A DNA stretch of 64,000 nt, taken from positions 38,226 to 102,225 of the forward strand of contig JAWKVW010000013.1 in the NCBI GenBank assembly GCA_041397845.1, written 5' to 3'. The position numbers were made by a program, and so were the translations under genes. Below, piece after piece: positions 9,059 through 18,061 of the stretch. The notes below the pieces were generated by a model. The model worked only from the letters and a program-made list of their open reading frames with translations, was not told the DNA's origin and did no database searches. Source of the DNA: JAKPQE01 sp041397845. GTDB lineage: Bacteria > Pseudomonadota > Alphaproteobacteria > Rhizobiales > JAKPQE01. Positions within the stretch are counted from its first letter, which is position 1. Each line of letters begins with the position of its first letter.

Positions 9059-10671
9059 CGGCGGCGTTTTTGCTCACGCTCCTTGTCGTCGAGACGACGG
9101 TGGCGATCACCGCCTTTCGCTCGCACATGACGACGATGACCGAGCGCTATCTGAAGATGATCGAGACCGCCGTCGTCATCTCGATTGACCCGCTTCGCGC
9201 CCCGACTGTCCGCGACATGGAGTTCATCGGCCGCCGCCTGGTCATGCAGCAGGTCGTCGCCGGCGGCTTCATCCTCGATGACAACAACCGCACCGCCGGG
9301 CAGTTCGGCATCCAGCTCCCCGATCTCGGCCTTGTCGAGGCGCCATCGCAGCACGCCTCGATGACCAGCGCCGATGGCGCCTATCTGGACCTGCGTTTCA
9401 ATGGCACCCGCCAGGGCCTCGGTTACGATCTCGTCGTCCGCATCGACCGTCAGCCGCTGAAGGCGTTGGCGCTGTCCGATGTCTATGAGAAGACGGCAAT
9501 CACCGTCCTGCTCTATGCCCTCGGCCTGCTGCTCGTCTTCGTCGCCGTTCTCCACTACGCCGCGCGGCCTCTGGCGAAGATGCGCGATGGCGTGCGCGCT
9601 GCCTTCGCCGATTTCGAACACCCCGAGAAATACGTCTTCAACTGGTCGCGCCGCGACGAAATCGGCGAACTTGCCAATTCCATCGACCGCCTGTTGCGCA
9701 ATCTCTCATCGAGCCGCCAGGACCAGACCGAGGCGACCCGTACCTTCCTCGCCCATGGACCGGTTCCGGTCATCACCCTGCGCGCCGGGCACTCTCTGGA
9801 ATTCGCCAATCCCGCCGCACTCGAGCTTTTCGGCAAGGAAGGCCTCGGCGACCTCATCGCCTCGCAATGGCCAGTCGTCGTCGTGCCGACGGTGACGGGC
9901 GATTCGGAACGTCATGTCGGCGAGATTCTGGACGACAGCCGCAACATGCGCATCGTCAACGTCAAGACCACCAAGGGCCTTCGTCAGGTGCAGATGAGCC
10001 ATATCCGCCATCGCGCCCACCTCGAGGAACGCTCGCTGACCGTCGTCCAGTTCCTCGACGTGACGCGGTTCGTCCAGGCAACCAAGCGCTTCAAGGACCA
10101 GTACGAGAAAGCCGAACTCGAACGCCGGCGCCTGACCATCGCCAACAGCTATCAGGCGTTCCGGCTCGCCGGCCTGTCCCGCGACATGAAGGACGAGGGT
10201 CACGAACCCGAGCTGAACAGCGACGAGGAAGACGTCATCACCCAGTGGCCGGTTCGCTTCGTGCGGACATGGCACGCCAAGGCGAAATCGAGCGGCCTCG
10301 TTTCGGCCCGCATCGACATCGATGAACTGCCGGGCGTCGCCATTCCGTCCTATCTTTTCTACGAAGCGATCGACAGGATTTTCCACGTCCTGCTCTCGGC
10401 CATCGGCCATCCCGGCGCCGACGTCGCCGTCAATACCTTCACCGATGGCAAGCAGGTCGAATTCTCGTTCGCCGCCAAGTCGAAACACGGCGACGCCAAC
10501 ACCGTCGACGCCCTCATCGGCGTTCAGGAAGCGCACCTGCGCAGTTGGCTCTCCGCCATCGGCGGCACGTTCACCGCCATCGACATCCACGGTCCGGTCA
10601 TCACCGCGACGGTGAAGTTCCCCGGCATCGGCGCCGACCAGACCCGCCGCGCGCCCGCCAGGGCGGTCTGA
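9007..10671 (+). CDS. Membrane sensor with HAMP and PAS domains, degenerate kinase-like C-terminus
   Basis: 554 residues from a TTG start. Membrane helix 1 is about residues 14-36, a periplasmic sensory region 37-160, helix 2 about 163-185 (TAITVLLYALGLLLVFVAV), then HAMP (AARPLAKMRD, DEIGELANSIDRLL) and a PAS-like domain (PVPVITLRAGHSLEFANPAA). The last 170 residues resemble a histidine-kinase ATPase domain (SYLFYEAIDRIFHVLLSAIG) but I see no H-box histidine, no clear N-box Asn and no DxGxG motif, so it is probably not an active kinase. GGAGG lies 18 bases before the TTG, which is far; a later start would lose helix 1. Confidence 0.7.
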   Translation: MEKSKSFLTRHGLVIRLAAAFLLTLLVVETTVAITAFRSHMTTMTERYLKMIETAVVISIDPLRAPTVRDMEFIGRRLVMQQVVAGGFILDDNNRTAGQFGIQLPDLGLVEAPSQHASMTSADGAYLDLRFNGTRQGLGYDLVVRIDRQPLKALALSDVYEKTAITVLLYALGLLLVFVAVLHYAARPLAKMRDGVRAAFADFEHPEKYVFNWSRRDEIGELANSIDRLLRNLSSSRQDQTEATRTFLAHGPVPVITLRAGHSLEFANPAALELFGKEGLGDLIASQWPVVVVPTVTGDSERHVGEILDDSRNMRIVNVKTTKGLRQVQMSHIRHRAHLEERSLTVVQFLDVTRFVQATKRFKDQYEKAELERRRLTIANSYQAFRLAGLSRDMKDEGHEPELNSDEEDVITQWPVRFVRTWHAKAKSSGLVSARIDIDELPGVAIPSYLFYEAIDRIFHVLLSAIGHPGADVAVNTFTDGKQVEFSFAAKSKHGDANTVDALIGVQEAHLRSWLSAIGGTFTAIDIHGPVITATVKFPGIGADQTRRAPARAV

Positions 10672-10701
10672 CGCAGCCTGCAAAGACAAACACGTTCCGC
10701 T

Positions 10702-11352
10702 TTACCCGTGGCGCTGACGCCCGGCACGCGGCTGCGCCGGACTTGCCGACCCGACATGATGGAAGCCGATGAGCGACGGCACCCCGTCGATCGCGAACGC
10801 TTCGTGATAGTCGATCTCGAAGCCGCCCGCAGCGAGCAGTTCAGCCGGGTTCCGGTTGAGGTGGCAGCCGCCGGCAATCGGGCGCCAGACCGGCGTCAGC
10901 CGGTCCTGCCACTGTGCCACGAACTCCCGGTCCGATCGTCCATGCTCGCAAAACAGCAGCCGGCCGGTCGGCTTCAGCACGCGGTGCATTTCCGCGACCG
11001 CCGCCTCGATGTCCGGGATCGAGCACATCGTGTAGGTGACGACGACCGTATCGGCGATGCCGCTCGGCAGCGACATCGCTTCGGCCGACTCAGCCATGAT
11101 CTTGACCGGAAAGCCCGCCTCGCGCGCCCGCTTTTCCGCCAGCGACTGCAGCCCGTCCGGCGGGTTGACGCCGATGAGGCGGTCGACCCGCGACGGATCG
11201 TAGTGGCCGAGATTGAGCCCGGTGCCGATGCCGATCTCGACGACCGTGCCATAAGCGGCCGGCACGACGCGGCGGCGCTGCGCCGTCAGCGAGCGGAACG
11301 AACAGACCGCGTCGAGCACATGCGGGGCAATGTGGGTCGAATAGAAACTCAA
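10702..11352 (-). CDS. Class I SAM-dependent methyltransferase
   Basis: 216 residues starting MSFYSTHIAPHVLDAVCSF. The SAM-binding motif I is VVEIGIGTGLNLGHYD (about residue 37), with the acidic end of strand 2 at LIGVNPPDG rather than the usual D/E, motif II-like ADTVVVTYTMCSIPD and post-motif EMHRVLKPTGRLLFCEHG. This is the Methyltransf_11/METTL7-like type. The substrate is unknown; small-molecule or lipid methylation is typical of the group. Divergent from the glutamine-synthetase-like gene across a 143-base spacer. Confidence 0.85.
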   Translation of the reverse strand: MSFYSTHIAPHVLDAVCSFRSLTAQRRRVVPAAYGTVVEIGIGTGLNLGHYDPSRVDRLIGVNPPDGLQSLAEKRAREAGFPVKIMAESAEAMSLPSGIADTVVVTYTMCSIPDIEAAVAEMHRVLKPTGRLLFCEHGRSDREFVAQWQDRLTPVWRPIAGGCHLNRNPAELLAAGGFEIDYHEAFAIDGVPSLIGFHHVGSASPAQPRAGRQRHG

Positions 11353-11495
11353 GACATCTTTTCCCGATAGATGGCCGGCCGGCCGGTGATGCCGCAGGCC
11401 AAGAAATTCCCGTTGGCGCCTGAATAGCCGGTGCTATCCTTCGCCCGCGCCGGAGCAGCGACCGCAGCGGCCGCGCGGCGCGCCCAGAGGACACT

Positions 11496-12863
11496 ATGGC
11501 CGACGACCAACCCAAGACACACGCCGATATCGTTCATTGGCTCCGCTCGCGCAACATCGACGAGGTTGAGTGCATCATACCGGACATGAACGGCATGATG
11601 CGCGGCAAGATCGTGCCGCGGGAAGACTTCATCCGCGCCATCGAGACCCACGGTCTGCGCGTGCCCGAATCCGTCCTCGTCCAGGCCGTCACCGGCGATA
11701 CCGTCAACGACACCCAGGTCGCAGCCGAAACCGATCAGGACATCCGCGCCGTGCCGGACCTTGGCACCGTGCGCATCGTACCCTGGTATACCGAGCCGAC
11801 GGCGCAGATCATCTGCGACACGGTGTTCACCTCTGGCAAGCTCGTCGACTACGCGCCGCGCTCGGTGCTGCGCCACGTTCTCGACCTTTACGCCGAACGC
11901 GGCCTGAAGCCGGTCATCGCCCCGGAGCTGGAATTCTATCTCGTCGAGAAGAACGACGATCCGGACCTGCCCCTCAGCGTTCCCAAGGGCCTCTCCGGCC
12001 GCAAGGAATCTGGCCGGCAGGCCTATGGCATCGAGGCCGCCAACGATTTCGACCCCGTCGTCAACGCCGCCTACGACTTCGCCGAGGCCTCGCGCATCGA
12101 GATCGGCACCATGGCGCACGAGGCCGGCCCCGCCCAGCTCGAGATGAACTTCCGCCACGGCGACCCGATGGAGCTGGCCGACCAGGTGTTCCTGTTCAAG
12201 CGGGCCCTGCGTCAGGCCGCCCTCGCCCACAACATGTACGCCACCTTCATGGCCCAGCCGCATGAGAACGAGCCCGGCTCGGCCATGCACATCCACCAGT
12301 CGATCGTCCGGCTCGAGGATGGCGGCAACATCTTCGTCGATGCCGAGGGCAACGACAGCCCGGTGCTGCTGCACTACATTTCCGGCCTGCAGCGCTACTC
12401 TTCCGCCGCGATGCCGCTCTACTGCCCGAACGTCAATTCCTATCGCCGCATCCGCCTCGAATCCGACGCCCCGATCAATGTCCACTGGGGCCGGGACAAC
12501 CGCACCTGCGGCCTGCGCGTCCCCGATTCCCCGGCCGACGCCCGGCGCATCGAGAACCGCATCGTCGGCGCCGATGCCAATCCCTATCTCGCCATCGCCG
12601 CGACGCTGGCCAGCGGCCTCGTCGGCATCGACGAGGCCCGCGATCCAAAGCCTGTCGTCACCATCGACGCCCACACCCTGCCTTTCACCCTGCCGCTGCA
12701 CCAGCAGGATGCCCTCGGCCTTCTCGACCGCTGCAAGCCGCTCCGGCGCGTCCTCGGCGATCGTTTCGTCGACGCCTTCATCGAGGTGAAATCGCTCGAG
12801 TGGAAGCTCTACAACAAGGTCATCTCGAGCTGGGAGCGCGAGTATCTGCTGTTGAACGTCTAG
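11496..12863 (+). CDS. Glutamine synthetase family gamma-glutamyl ligase (PuuA/GlnT-like)
   Basis: 455 residues. The N-terminal beta-grasp (VECIIPDMNGMMRGK) is followed by the catalytic barrel with metal and ATP ligands PELEFYL (about 143), EAGPAQLEMNF (about 210), ENEPGSAMHIHQS (about 257) and the substrate/ATP loop NSYRRIRLESDAP, then NRTCGLRVPDSPADARRIENR. The length and the missing Tyr-adenylylation loop fit the gamma-glutamylpolyamine or methylamine ligase branch rather than GlnA itself. It may join glutamate to an amine for nitrogen scavenging. No polyamine genes adjoin, so substrate remains open. Confidence 0.88.
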   Translation: MADDQPKTHADIVHWLRSRNIDEVECIIPDMNGMMRGKIVPREDFIRAIETHGLRVPESVLVQAVTGDTVNDTQVAAETDQDIRAVPDLGTVRIVPWYTEPTAQIICDTVFTSGKLVDYAPRSVLRHVLDLYAERGLKPVIAPELEFYLVEKNDDPDLPLSVPKGLSGRKESGRQAYGIEAANDFDPVVNAAYDFAEASRIEIGTMAHEAGPAQLEMNFRHGDPMELADQVFLFKRALRQAALAHNMYATFMAQPHENEPGSAMHIHQSIVRLEDGGNIFVDAEGNDSPVLLHYISGLQRYSSAAMPLYCPNVNSYRRIRLESDAPINVHWGRDNRTCGLRVPDSPADARRIENRIVGADANPYLAIAATLASGLVGIDEARDPKPVVTIDAHTLPFTLPLHQQDALGLLDRCKPLRRVLGDRFVDAFIEVKSLEWKLYNKVISSWEREYLLLNV

Positions 12864-13027
12864 GCGACAGCAGTTCCGGACAGAATTCCCGGGCCCTGGC
12901 CGGCGCCCGCCTGCCATTTCGGCAATCTCAATGCCGTCCTGTCAGTCGGGCGATCGGTCGCGCTGCCTTTGCCGCGCATCGGCGCCATGCTGTGCCCGAT
13001 TCTGCTGGACCTTGAGGAGTGGCCGCG

Positions 13028-13603
13028 ATGTTTCGGCGCCTGAGGCAGGAAGTGCAATCCGTTGCCCGCGAGAGCGAGGACTACGTCCCCCCGCTCTTTC
13101 ACGACATCAACCGCGTCGCCATCATCTCGATGGGCTGGCTCAACGGCTTTGCCCATCTCATTCTCGGCGTCGCGCTCGCCATATCGGTGTTGATGTTCAC
13201 CTGGCTGTTCTTTGCCGACGTCTACAATTCCTTCGCCCGCGACAACCTCGTACACGGCTTCTTCCACGCCCTCGGCACGCTGATGCTGCTGTGGACCGTC
13301 TCGGCGCTGATCTCGGCGGAAATCCGCTACATGAAGGGCAGCCCGGTCTCCGTCGACACCTTCGTCGAGGTCACCATCGTCGTTGTCCTGCGGAAACTCA
13401 TCACCATGCCGGTGCAGGAGATCCAGCCGACCCCGACCGAGGTCATCCTCTGGGTCGCGGCCGCCCTGCTCCTCGGCGTCATGTTCCTCGTCGTGCGCTT
13501 CGCCATGAAGACGCGCATCGTCGAGACGACGAAACCGGCGGCGGCGGCGGCGGCGACGGCAGCAGCGGCGGCGGCGGAAGGGAAGGTAGCGGTTCCAGAT
13601 TGA
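13028..13603 (+). CDS. PsiE-family membrane protein
   Basis: 191 residues with four membrane helices (WLNGFAHLILGVALAISVLMF, GFFHALGTLMLLWTVSALI, VTIVVVLRKLITMPV, WVAAALLLGVMFLVVRFAM). The VEVTIVVVLRKLI segment is typical of phosphate-starvation-inducible PsiE proteins, whose function is unknown. A GTG at 13019 overlaps the ribosome-binding site GAGGAG; the ATG at 13028 lies 8 bases after it and is preferred. The C-terminal tail is almost pure alanine encoded by a GCG/GCA run (about 13538-13575), a sequence prone to slippage. Confidence 0.8.
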   Translation: MFRRLRQEVQSVARESEDYVPPLFHDINRVAIISMGWLNGFAHLILGVALAISVLMFTWLFFADVYNSFARDNLVHGFFHALGTLMLLWTVSALISAEIRYMKGSPVSVDTFVEVTIVVVLRKLITMPVQEIQPTPTEVILWVAAALLLGVMFLVVRFAMKTRIVETTKPAAAAAATAAAAAAEGKVAVPD

Positions 13604-13637
13604 TGGACAGCCGGCCGCCGCCGGCATGAGGTCCGTC

Positions 13638-14651
13638 ATGAACGCCGCCGCGCCCGAAAAACAGGGCAAACAGCCTGCCGCCGACGCCCTTCAGTGGGAA
13701 ACCGACGTCGGCCTGCTCGACAACCGGATGATCTGGAAGGCGCTCGTCACCCTGATCGTCACGACTTTCGTCGTCATCGCCATCCTGATGTCGTTCATCC
13801 TCGCCCTCAACGGCGAGGCTGAGTCGATTCCACCGCTCCTTGGCATGTTCGCTCTCGTCTGCGCCGGACTGTTCGTCCTCATGCTCGTCATCATGCTGGT
13901 CGTCTTCGGCAATCGCATCGGCATGCGTTTCGTCCTCGACGCCGGAAAGGTGCGCACCGAAATCGTCGACCGCCGCGCCCGAACCGGCAACCGCATCGCC
14001 GTTATCGTCGGTGCGCTCGCCGGCAAACCAGGCCTTGCCGGCGCCGGCCTCATCGCATCCGCCGACGAGGTCCGCGAGTTCGAGTGGCGCCAGATCGTTG
14101 CCGCGAAGATCGACGAACGCCGCCGCGTCATCGAGCTGTCGAACGACTGGCGCGTCGTCGCCTGCCTGTTCTGCACACCGGAAGTCTTCGAGGCGGCAAA
14201 GGCCCGCGTCGCGGCCTCCATCGCCCGCAAGGGCAAGCGGACGCCCGGGCGTGGCTGGCGCTATCCGCTGGTCCAGCCGCTGCTTCTCACCCTCGGCGTC
14301 TTCCTCGCCCTCGCCCCGGTCATGGCCATGCCATATCCGTTCGAGATCGACCTCTTTCCGGTGATCTTCACGCTCTGCTTCGCGCTGGCAACGGTCTGGC
14401 TGATTCCGATCCTTGCCTGGGCGGTCCTTGCCGGCGTCACTTGGCTGATCCTTGCCATCGGCGCGGCCGGCATCGAGCCGCACAAGAGCTATCTCGACGG
14501 CGAGACCTGGACCGGCTTTGGCTCGCTCTATGGCGACGAATGGCTGGCCATGGGCGTCGCCGCCGCCGGTCTCGCCTTCCTCGTCTGGATGTCATGGGCG
14601 ATGCTGCGCGGTCGCCTGACCGCGCTTCTCACCCGCGACATGACCGAGTGA
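13638..14651 (+). CDS. Integral membrane protein of unknown function
   Basis: 337 residues with two membrane hairpins: helices near residues 34-56 and 66-90, a soluble middle domain of about 130 residues (GKVRTEIVDRRARTGNR, REFEWRQIVAAKIDERRR), then three or four further helices from about 215 to the end. The middle resembles a PH-like membrane-associated domain in size, but no family was firmly recognised. ATG 13638 follows GAGG by 6 bases; an ATG 12 bases upstream is possible. It lies 34 bases after the PsiE gene, so the two are likely one transcript. Confidence 0.7.
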   Translation: MNAAAPEKQGKQPAADALQWETDVGLLDNRMIWKALVTLIVTTFVVIAILMSFILALNGEAESIPPLLGMFALVCAGLFVLMLVIMLVVFGNRIGMRFVLDAGKVRTEIVDRRARTGNRIAVIVGALAGKPGLAGAGLIASADEVREFEWRQIVAAKIDERRRVIELSNDWRVVACLFCTPEVFEAAKARVAASIARKGKRTPGRGWRYPLVQPLLLTLGVFLALAPVMAMPYPFEIDLFPVIFTLCFALATVWLIPILAWAVLAGVTWLILAIGAAGIEPHKSYLDGETWTGFGSLYGDEWLAMGVAAAGLAFLVWMSWAMLRGRLTALLTRDMTE

Positions 14652-14666
14652 GGCCGTCGCCCGACC

Positions 14667-15695
14667 TCAGAGCACCCCGAGCTTCTTTTGCAGGTTCGAC
14701 GACGATGTCGTGTACTGGAACACCACCCGCTGGTCCGGCGCGATGATCCGCTTCGCCGCCTGCGCCATCAGCGCTGCCTCGTGGAAGCCGGAGAGGATGA
14801 GCTTCAGCTTGCCCGGATACCAGTTGATGTCGCCGATGGCGAAGATGCCTGCCTCCGAGGTCGCGAATTTCTCGGTATCGACCGGAATGAGATTTTCGTG
14901 GAGATTGAGGCCCCAGTCGGCGATCGGCCCGAGCTTCATCGTCAGCCCGAAGAACGGCAGCATGCGCGTCGTCGGCACCCGCACCTCGGCCCCGTCATTG
15001 CCCTTGATGACCGCCGCCGCCAGCGCACCGTCCGCGCCCTCGAGGCTCTGTACCTGGCCGATGATCAGGTCCATCTCGCCGGCCTCGACCATCGTCTTCA
15101 TCTTGTTGACGCTGTCCGGCGCCCCGCGGAAGGCATCGCGCCGGTGCACCAGCGTCACCCGCCGCGCCACCGGCTGCAGGTTCAGCGTCCAGTCGAGCGC
15201 CGAGTCGCCGCCGCCGACGATCATCACGTCCTCGCCCCGGAACGCCTCGATGCGCCGCACCGAATAGAACACCGAGCTGCCCTCGAACGCCTCGATGCCG
15301 GCGATCGGCGGCCGCTTCGGCTGGAACGACCCGCCGCCGGCGGCGATGACGACGACGGGCGCGATGAACTCTTCTTCCATGTCGGTGACGACCCGGAACC
15401 GGCCGTCCTCCAGCCGCTCCAGCCGCTCGACCATCTGCCCGAGATGGAAGGTCGGCGAGAATGGCGCGATCTGCTCCATCAGCCTGTCGACGAGGTCCTG
15501 CCCGGAAATCACCGGCCAGCCGGGAATGTCGTAGATCGGCTTTTCCGGATAGAGCTCGGCGCACTGCCCGCCCGGCCGATCGAGGATATCGACGAGATGA
15601 GCCTTGAGGTCCAGAAGCCCGAGCTCGAACACCGCAAAGAGCCCGACCGGGCCCGCCCCGACGATCACGACATCGGTTTCGATCGCATCACTCAT
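14667..15695 (-). CDS. Ferredoxin--NADP(+) reductase, thioredoxin-reductase-like type
   Basis: 342 residues starting MSDAIETDVVIVGAGPVGLF (FAD Rossmann motif GxGxxG). GGQCAELYPEKPIYDIPGW and the NADPH motif DVMIVGGGDSALDWTLNL (about 165) place it in the TrxR-like FNR group; the C-x-x-C redox pair of real thioredoxin reductases is absent. FAIGDINWYPGKLKLILSGFHEAALMAQ near the C-terminus binds FAD. It exchanges electrons between NADPH and ferredoxin or flavodoxin. The frame extends 55 codons upstream but the conserved part starts at ATG 15695. A [2Fe-2S] ferredoxin lies 1 kb away. Confidence 0.9.
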   Translation of the reverse strand: MSDAIETDVVIVGAGPVGLFAVFELGLLDLKAHLVDILDRPGGQCAELYPEKPIYDIPGWPVISGQDLVDRLMEQIAPFSPTFHLGQMVERLERLEDGRFRVVTDMEEEFIAPVVVIAAGGGSFQPKRPPIAGIEAFEGSSVFYSVRRIEAFRGEDVMIVGGGDSALDWTLNLQPVARRVTLVHRRDAFRGAPDSVNKMKTMVEAGEMDLIIGQVQSLEGADGALAAAVIKGNDGAEVRVPTTRMLPFFGLTMKLGPIADWGLNLHENLIPVDTEKFATSEAGIFAIGDINWYPGKLKLILSGFHEAALMAQAAKRIIAPDQRVVFQYTTSSSNLQKKLGVL

Positions 15696-15850
15696 CTCAG
15701 TCTGTCTCCCTCGCGCCGTGGCTGGCCGATTTGTGCGGCCGTCCGGCGCCGATTTCAATCGCGTCAAACATAGGCATCCCCGCGCCAAGGGCAATTCCGC
15801 AATCCCGGTTAAATCGCTTCGCTGTATGGTTCCCGAAAGGAAGCGAGGCG

Positions 15851-16705
15851 ATGAAGGCACAAACCAGAATCAACTATGGCGAGCGCATCGAGCGCGCAAC
15901 TCGCTATATAGTCGAAAACCTCGACAAGGACATGGATCTTGCGTCCCTGGCAGGCATCGCCTGCCTGTCGCCGTTTCACTTCCACCGCATTTACCGCGCC
16001 GTGACCGGCGAGACGGTGATCGATACGGTACGCCGCAATCGGCTGCATCTCGCGGCGGGCGAGCTGATCACCGGCGATGCCCCGCTCGCCGATATCGCCC
16101 GGCGTGCCCGCTATGCTTCCGTTCAGGCGTTCACCCGCGCCTTCAATGCCGCCTACGGCATCGCGCCGGCCACCTATCGCAAGGCCCGGATGCTCGATGC
16201 GCCGCACCAGTCCCGGAACGCACCAAAGGAGACAGCCATGTATGACGTGGAAATCAGGACCATCGAGCCGATCAGCCTTGCCGCCATCCGCCACGTCGGC
16301 CCCTATATGGAGATCGGCAAGGCGTTCGAGCGGCTTTTTCCCTGGGCTTTTCGCCAGGGTCTCGCCAATTCGAAGACGCGCATGATCGCCGTCTACTACG
16401 ACGACCCGAAATCCGTGCCGGCAGCCGGGCTGCGTTCCGACGCGGCGATCTCGGTGACAAAGGCGGTTCCCGCCGACGACACGGTGCGCCCGCTCGAGGT
16501 CGCCGGCGGCCGCTATGCCGTGACCATCCACAAGGGCCCCTATGCCGAGCTTGAGCGGGCCTACAACTGGCTTTACCGGGAATGGCTGCCGACGAGCGGC
16601 GAGGAGCCGGCCGACCGGCCGTGCTTCGAGGAATATCTCAACGACCCGCGCGCAACGCCGCCGGCCGAGCTGTTGACGGCCGTCGCCCTGCCGCTGAAGG
16701 ACTGA
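15851..16705 (+). CDS. AraC-type regulator with GyrI-like effector domain
   Basis: 284 residues. The N-terminal 105 residues are an AraC/XylS double helix-turn-helix (MDLASLAGIACLSPFHFHRI, LADIARRARYASVQAFTRAF, the second with YGIAPATYRKAR). The rest (from YDVEIRTIEPISLAAIRHVG) is a GyrI/SbmC-like domain that binds small hydrophobic or cationic ligands, as in Rob and BmrR-type regulators. ATG 15851 is preceded by AAAGGAAGCGAGG. It is divergent from the FNR gene, with the 155-base spacer likely holding both promoters, so control of that gene is plausible. Confidence 0.88.
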   Translation: MKAQTRINYGERIERATRYIVENLDKDMDLASLAGIACLSPFHFHRIYRAVTGETVIDTVRRNRLHLAAGELITGDAPLADIARRARYASVQAFTRAFNAAYGIAPATYRKARMLDAPHQSRNAPKETAMYDVEIRTIEPISLAAIRHVGPYMEIGKAFERLFPWAFRQGLANSKTRMIAVYYDDPKSVPAAGLRSDAAISVTKAVPADDTVRPLEVAGGRYAVTIHKGPYAELERAYNWLYREWLPTSGEEPADRPCFEEYLNDPRATPPAELLTAVALPLKD

Positions 16706-16711
16706 GCGAAA

Positions 16712-17032
16712 TCAGCCCTGACGCTCGGGCACGCGCACGGTCAGCCCGTCGAGCGCGTCGGAAATGCGGATCTGGCAGGAAAGGCGTGAGCTCGGACGGA
16801 CGTCGAAGGCGAAGTCGAGCATGTCTTCCTCGGTCGGCGCCGGCTCGCCGGTCGCTTCCTGCCAGTCCGGCTCGACATAGACATGACAGGTGGCGCAGGC
16901 GCACGCGCCGCCGCACTCCCCGTCGATGCCCGGCACTTCGTTGCGGATGGCGGCCTCCATCACGGTCGCGCCGTTCTCGGCCTCGACCTCATGGCGGTTG
17001 CCGTCATGGGTGATGAAGATGATCTTCGTCAT
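16712..17032 (-). CDS. [2Fe-2S] ferredoxin, adrenodoxin type
   Basis: 106 residues starting MTKIIFITHDGNRHEVEAENG. The cluster ligands are CGGACACATC (C-x5-C-x2-C) near residue 40-49 and the fourth Cys in RLSCQIRIS near 86, the adrenodoxin/putidaredoxin pattern also seen in FdxB. The conserved GATVMEAAIRNEVPGIDGECG precedes it. It carries single electrons for P450s, iron-sulfur assembly or similar oxygenases; the nearby TrxR-like FNR is a candidate reductase. Convergent with the AraC-type gene with only 6 bases between stops. Confidence 0.92.
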   Translation of the reverse strand: MTKIIFITHDGNRHEVEAENGATVMEAAIRNEVPGIDGECGGACACATCHVYVEPDWQEATGEPAPTEEDMLDFAFDVRPSSRLSCQIRISDALDGLTVRVPERQG

Positions 17033-17196
17033 GCTCGTCGCGTCCCGTCGTTCCCATAAACAAACGACCGCGGCCAGTGGCGGCGGTCGTCGAGACAGGG
17101 CGCTAGCCCGCCCGCTCGTTTCGGGCGGTAATATAATGACGGAGCGGCGAAGTCACCCCCTGCCCTCATACGGGGCCGGAGGCAAGGCTCGCAGGC

Positions 17197-17586
17197 TCAA
17201 TTCTCGTCGATGATCGAGCCGATATAGGCGTTGGCTTCCGCGACCGCGCGCTCCAGATCGGCCATCAGCTCGATCGCCATCGCAAAGTCGGCCGCCGGCG
17301 GATTCTCGACCGCCTCGGCAAGATGGGCGACGCGCCAGGCACCGATGCCCTTGGCCGAACCCTTGATGGTATGCGCTGCCTCGGAGCGGGCCTTCGAGGT
17401 CGAAGCACCCTTCAGGCGCTCCAGATAGATCGCAGACTGGCGAACGAACAGGCGCAGGATCTCCTGCTCCAGATCGCGATTGCCGAGCGAATGCCGGGCG
17501 AGATGCACGAGATCGATCGGTCGGGCCGACACTTCACGATGCGTGACGTCCCCACGTTTTTCCGCCACTGCAAGACCGACTGCCAT
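17197..17586 (-). CDS. Histidine phosphotransfer (Hpt) domain protein
   Basis: 129 residues forming a single Hpt four-helix domain. The phospho-accepting histidine is in SEAAHTIKGSAKGIGAW (about residue 71), the standard HxxKGxA signature. Such proteins relay phosphate between response-regulator receivers in multistep phosphorelays. In alphaproteobacteria a free Hpt protein can belong to the CckA-ChpT or other relays, but this is not ChpT (too short). No kinase or regulator adjoins, so its partners are unknown. Confidence 0.88.
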   Translation of the reverse strand: MAVGLAVAEKRGDVTHREVSARPIDLVHLARHSLGNRDLEQEILRLFVRQSAIYLERLKGASTSKARSEAAHTIKGSAKGIGAWRVAHLAEAVENPPAADFAMAIELMADLERAVAEANAYIGSIIDEN

Positions 17587-17755
17587 AACGCTACTCCTTA
17601 GCTACCCCTGTTGAGCCACCGTTTTCTGGATAACGGTTGGCCATGCGCCAGGTTCCCGGCGCCAACTCGTCCCGCCTGTCACCTTAGCCGGCGGACCATA
17701 ATGGCCAGTTAAAAGGGCGCTGAATTAGGCAGATATGTGGCTAATGCGAATGCTT

Positions 17756-17792
17756 CGCGGTTTTTTGGGTTTATTTTCCCCTAACCGCGAAA
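17756..17792 (-). terminator. Long-loop inverted repeat after the 88-residue protein gene
   Basis: TTCGCGGTT and AACCGCGAA form a 9-bp stem just past the stop of the minus-strand gene at 17795, with a 20-base A/T-rich inner part. It is not followed by a clean T-run, so terminator function is only a possibility. Confidence 0.35.
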
Positions 17793-17794
17793 GC

Positions 17795-18061
17795 TCATCT
17801 CCGCCCCGGCGCGGAGGCGCCGACCGCCGCGTAGCCTGCCGGCGTCAGCTTGCAGACCAGCCAGTCCGGCTTCATCGGGTTGTCGAACCACGGTTCGGCC
17901 CAGCCGCGGGTCACGCAGGCCTCGATCGTCTTTTTCGGGATTTCCCGGCCGCTCTCGTCGAACAGCGGCAGCTTGCCGCCGGGCTGGTCGAGGCCACGCA
18001 CCAGATAGCGGCGCTGTGCGTCGGTCGGGCGGTCCGCTGCCCGTCGCGCGGTCGTCGTCAT
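17795..18061 (-). CDS. Conserved-looking small protein of unknown function
   Basis: 88 residues starting MTTTARRAADRPTDAQRRYL. It has a compact winged-helix-like pattern: PTDAQRRYLVRGLDQPGGKLPLFDESG, IPKKTIEACVTRGWAEPWF, WLVCKLTPAGYAAVG, reminiscent of short DNA-binding wings in alphaproteobacterial hypothetical proteins. The frame extends 28 codons upstream but ATG 18061 begins the plausible domain. No family was firmly recognised. It is divergent from the GPR-like gene. Confidence 0.65.
   Translation of the reverse strand: MTTTARRAADRPTDAQRRYLVRGLDQPGGKLPLFDESGREIPKKTIEACVTRGWAEPWFDNPMKPDWLVCKLTPAGYAAVGASAPGRR

Noticed and set aside
14667..15695. Thioredoxin reductase
   Set aside because: The redox-active C-x-x-C pair is missing and the GGQC and C-terminal motifs are those of the TrxR-like ferredoxin-NADP reductases.
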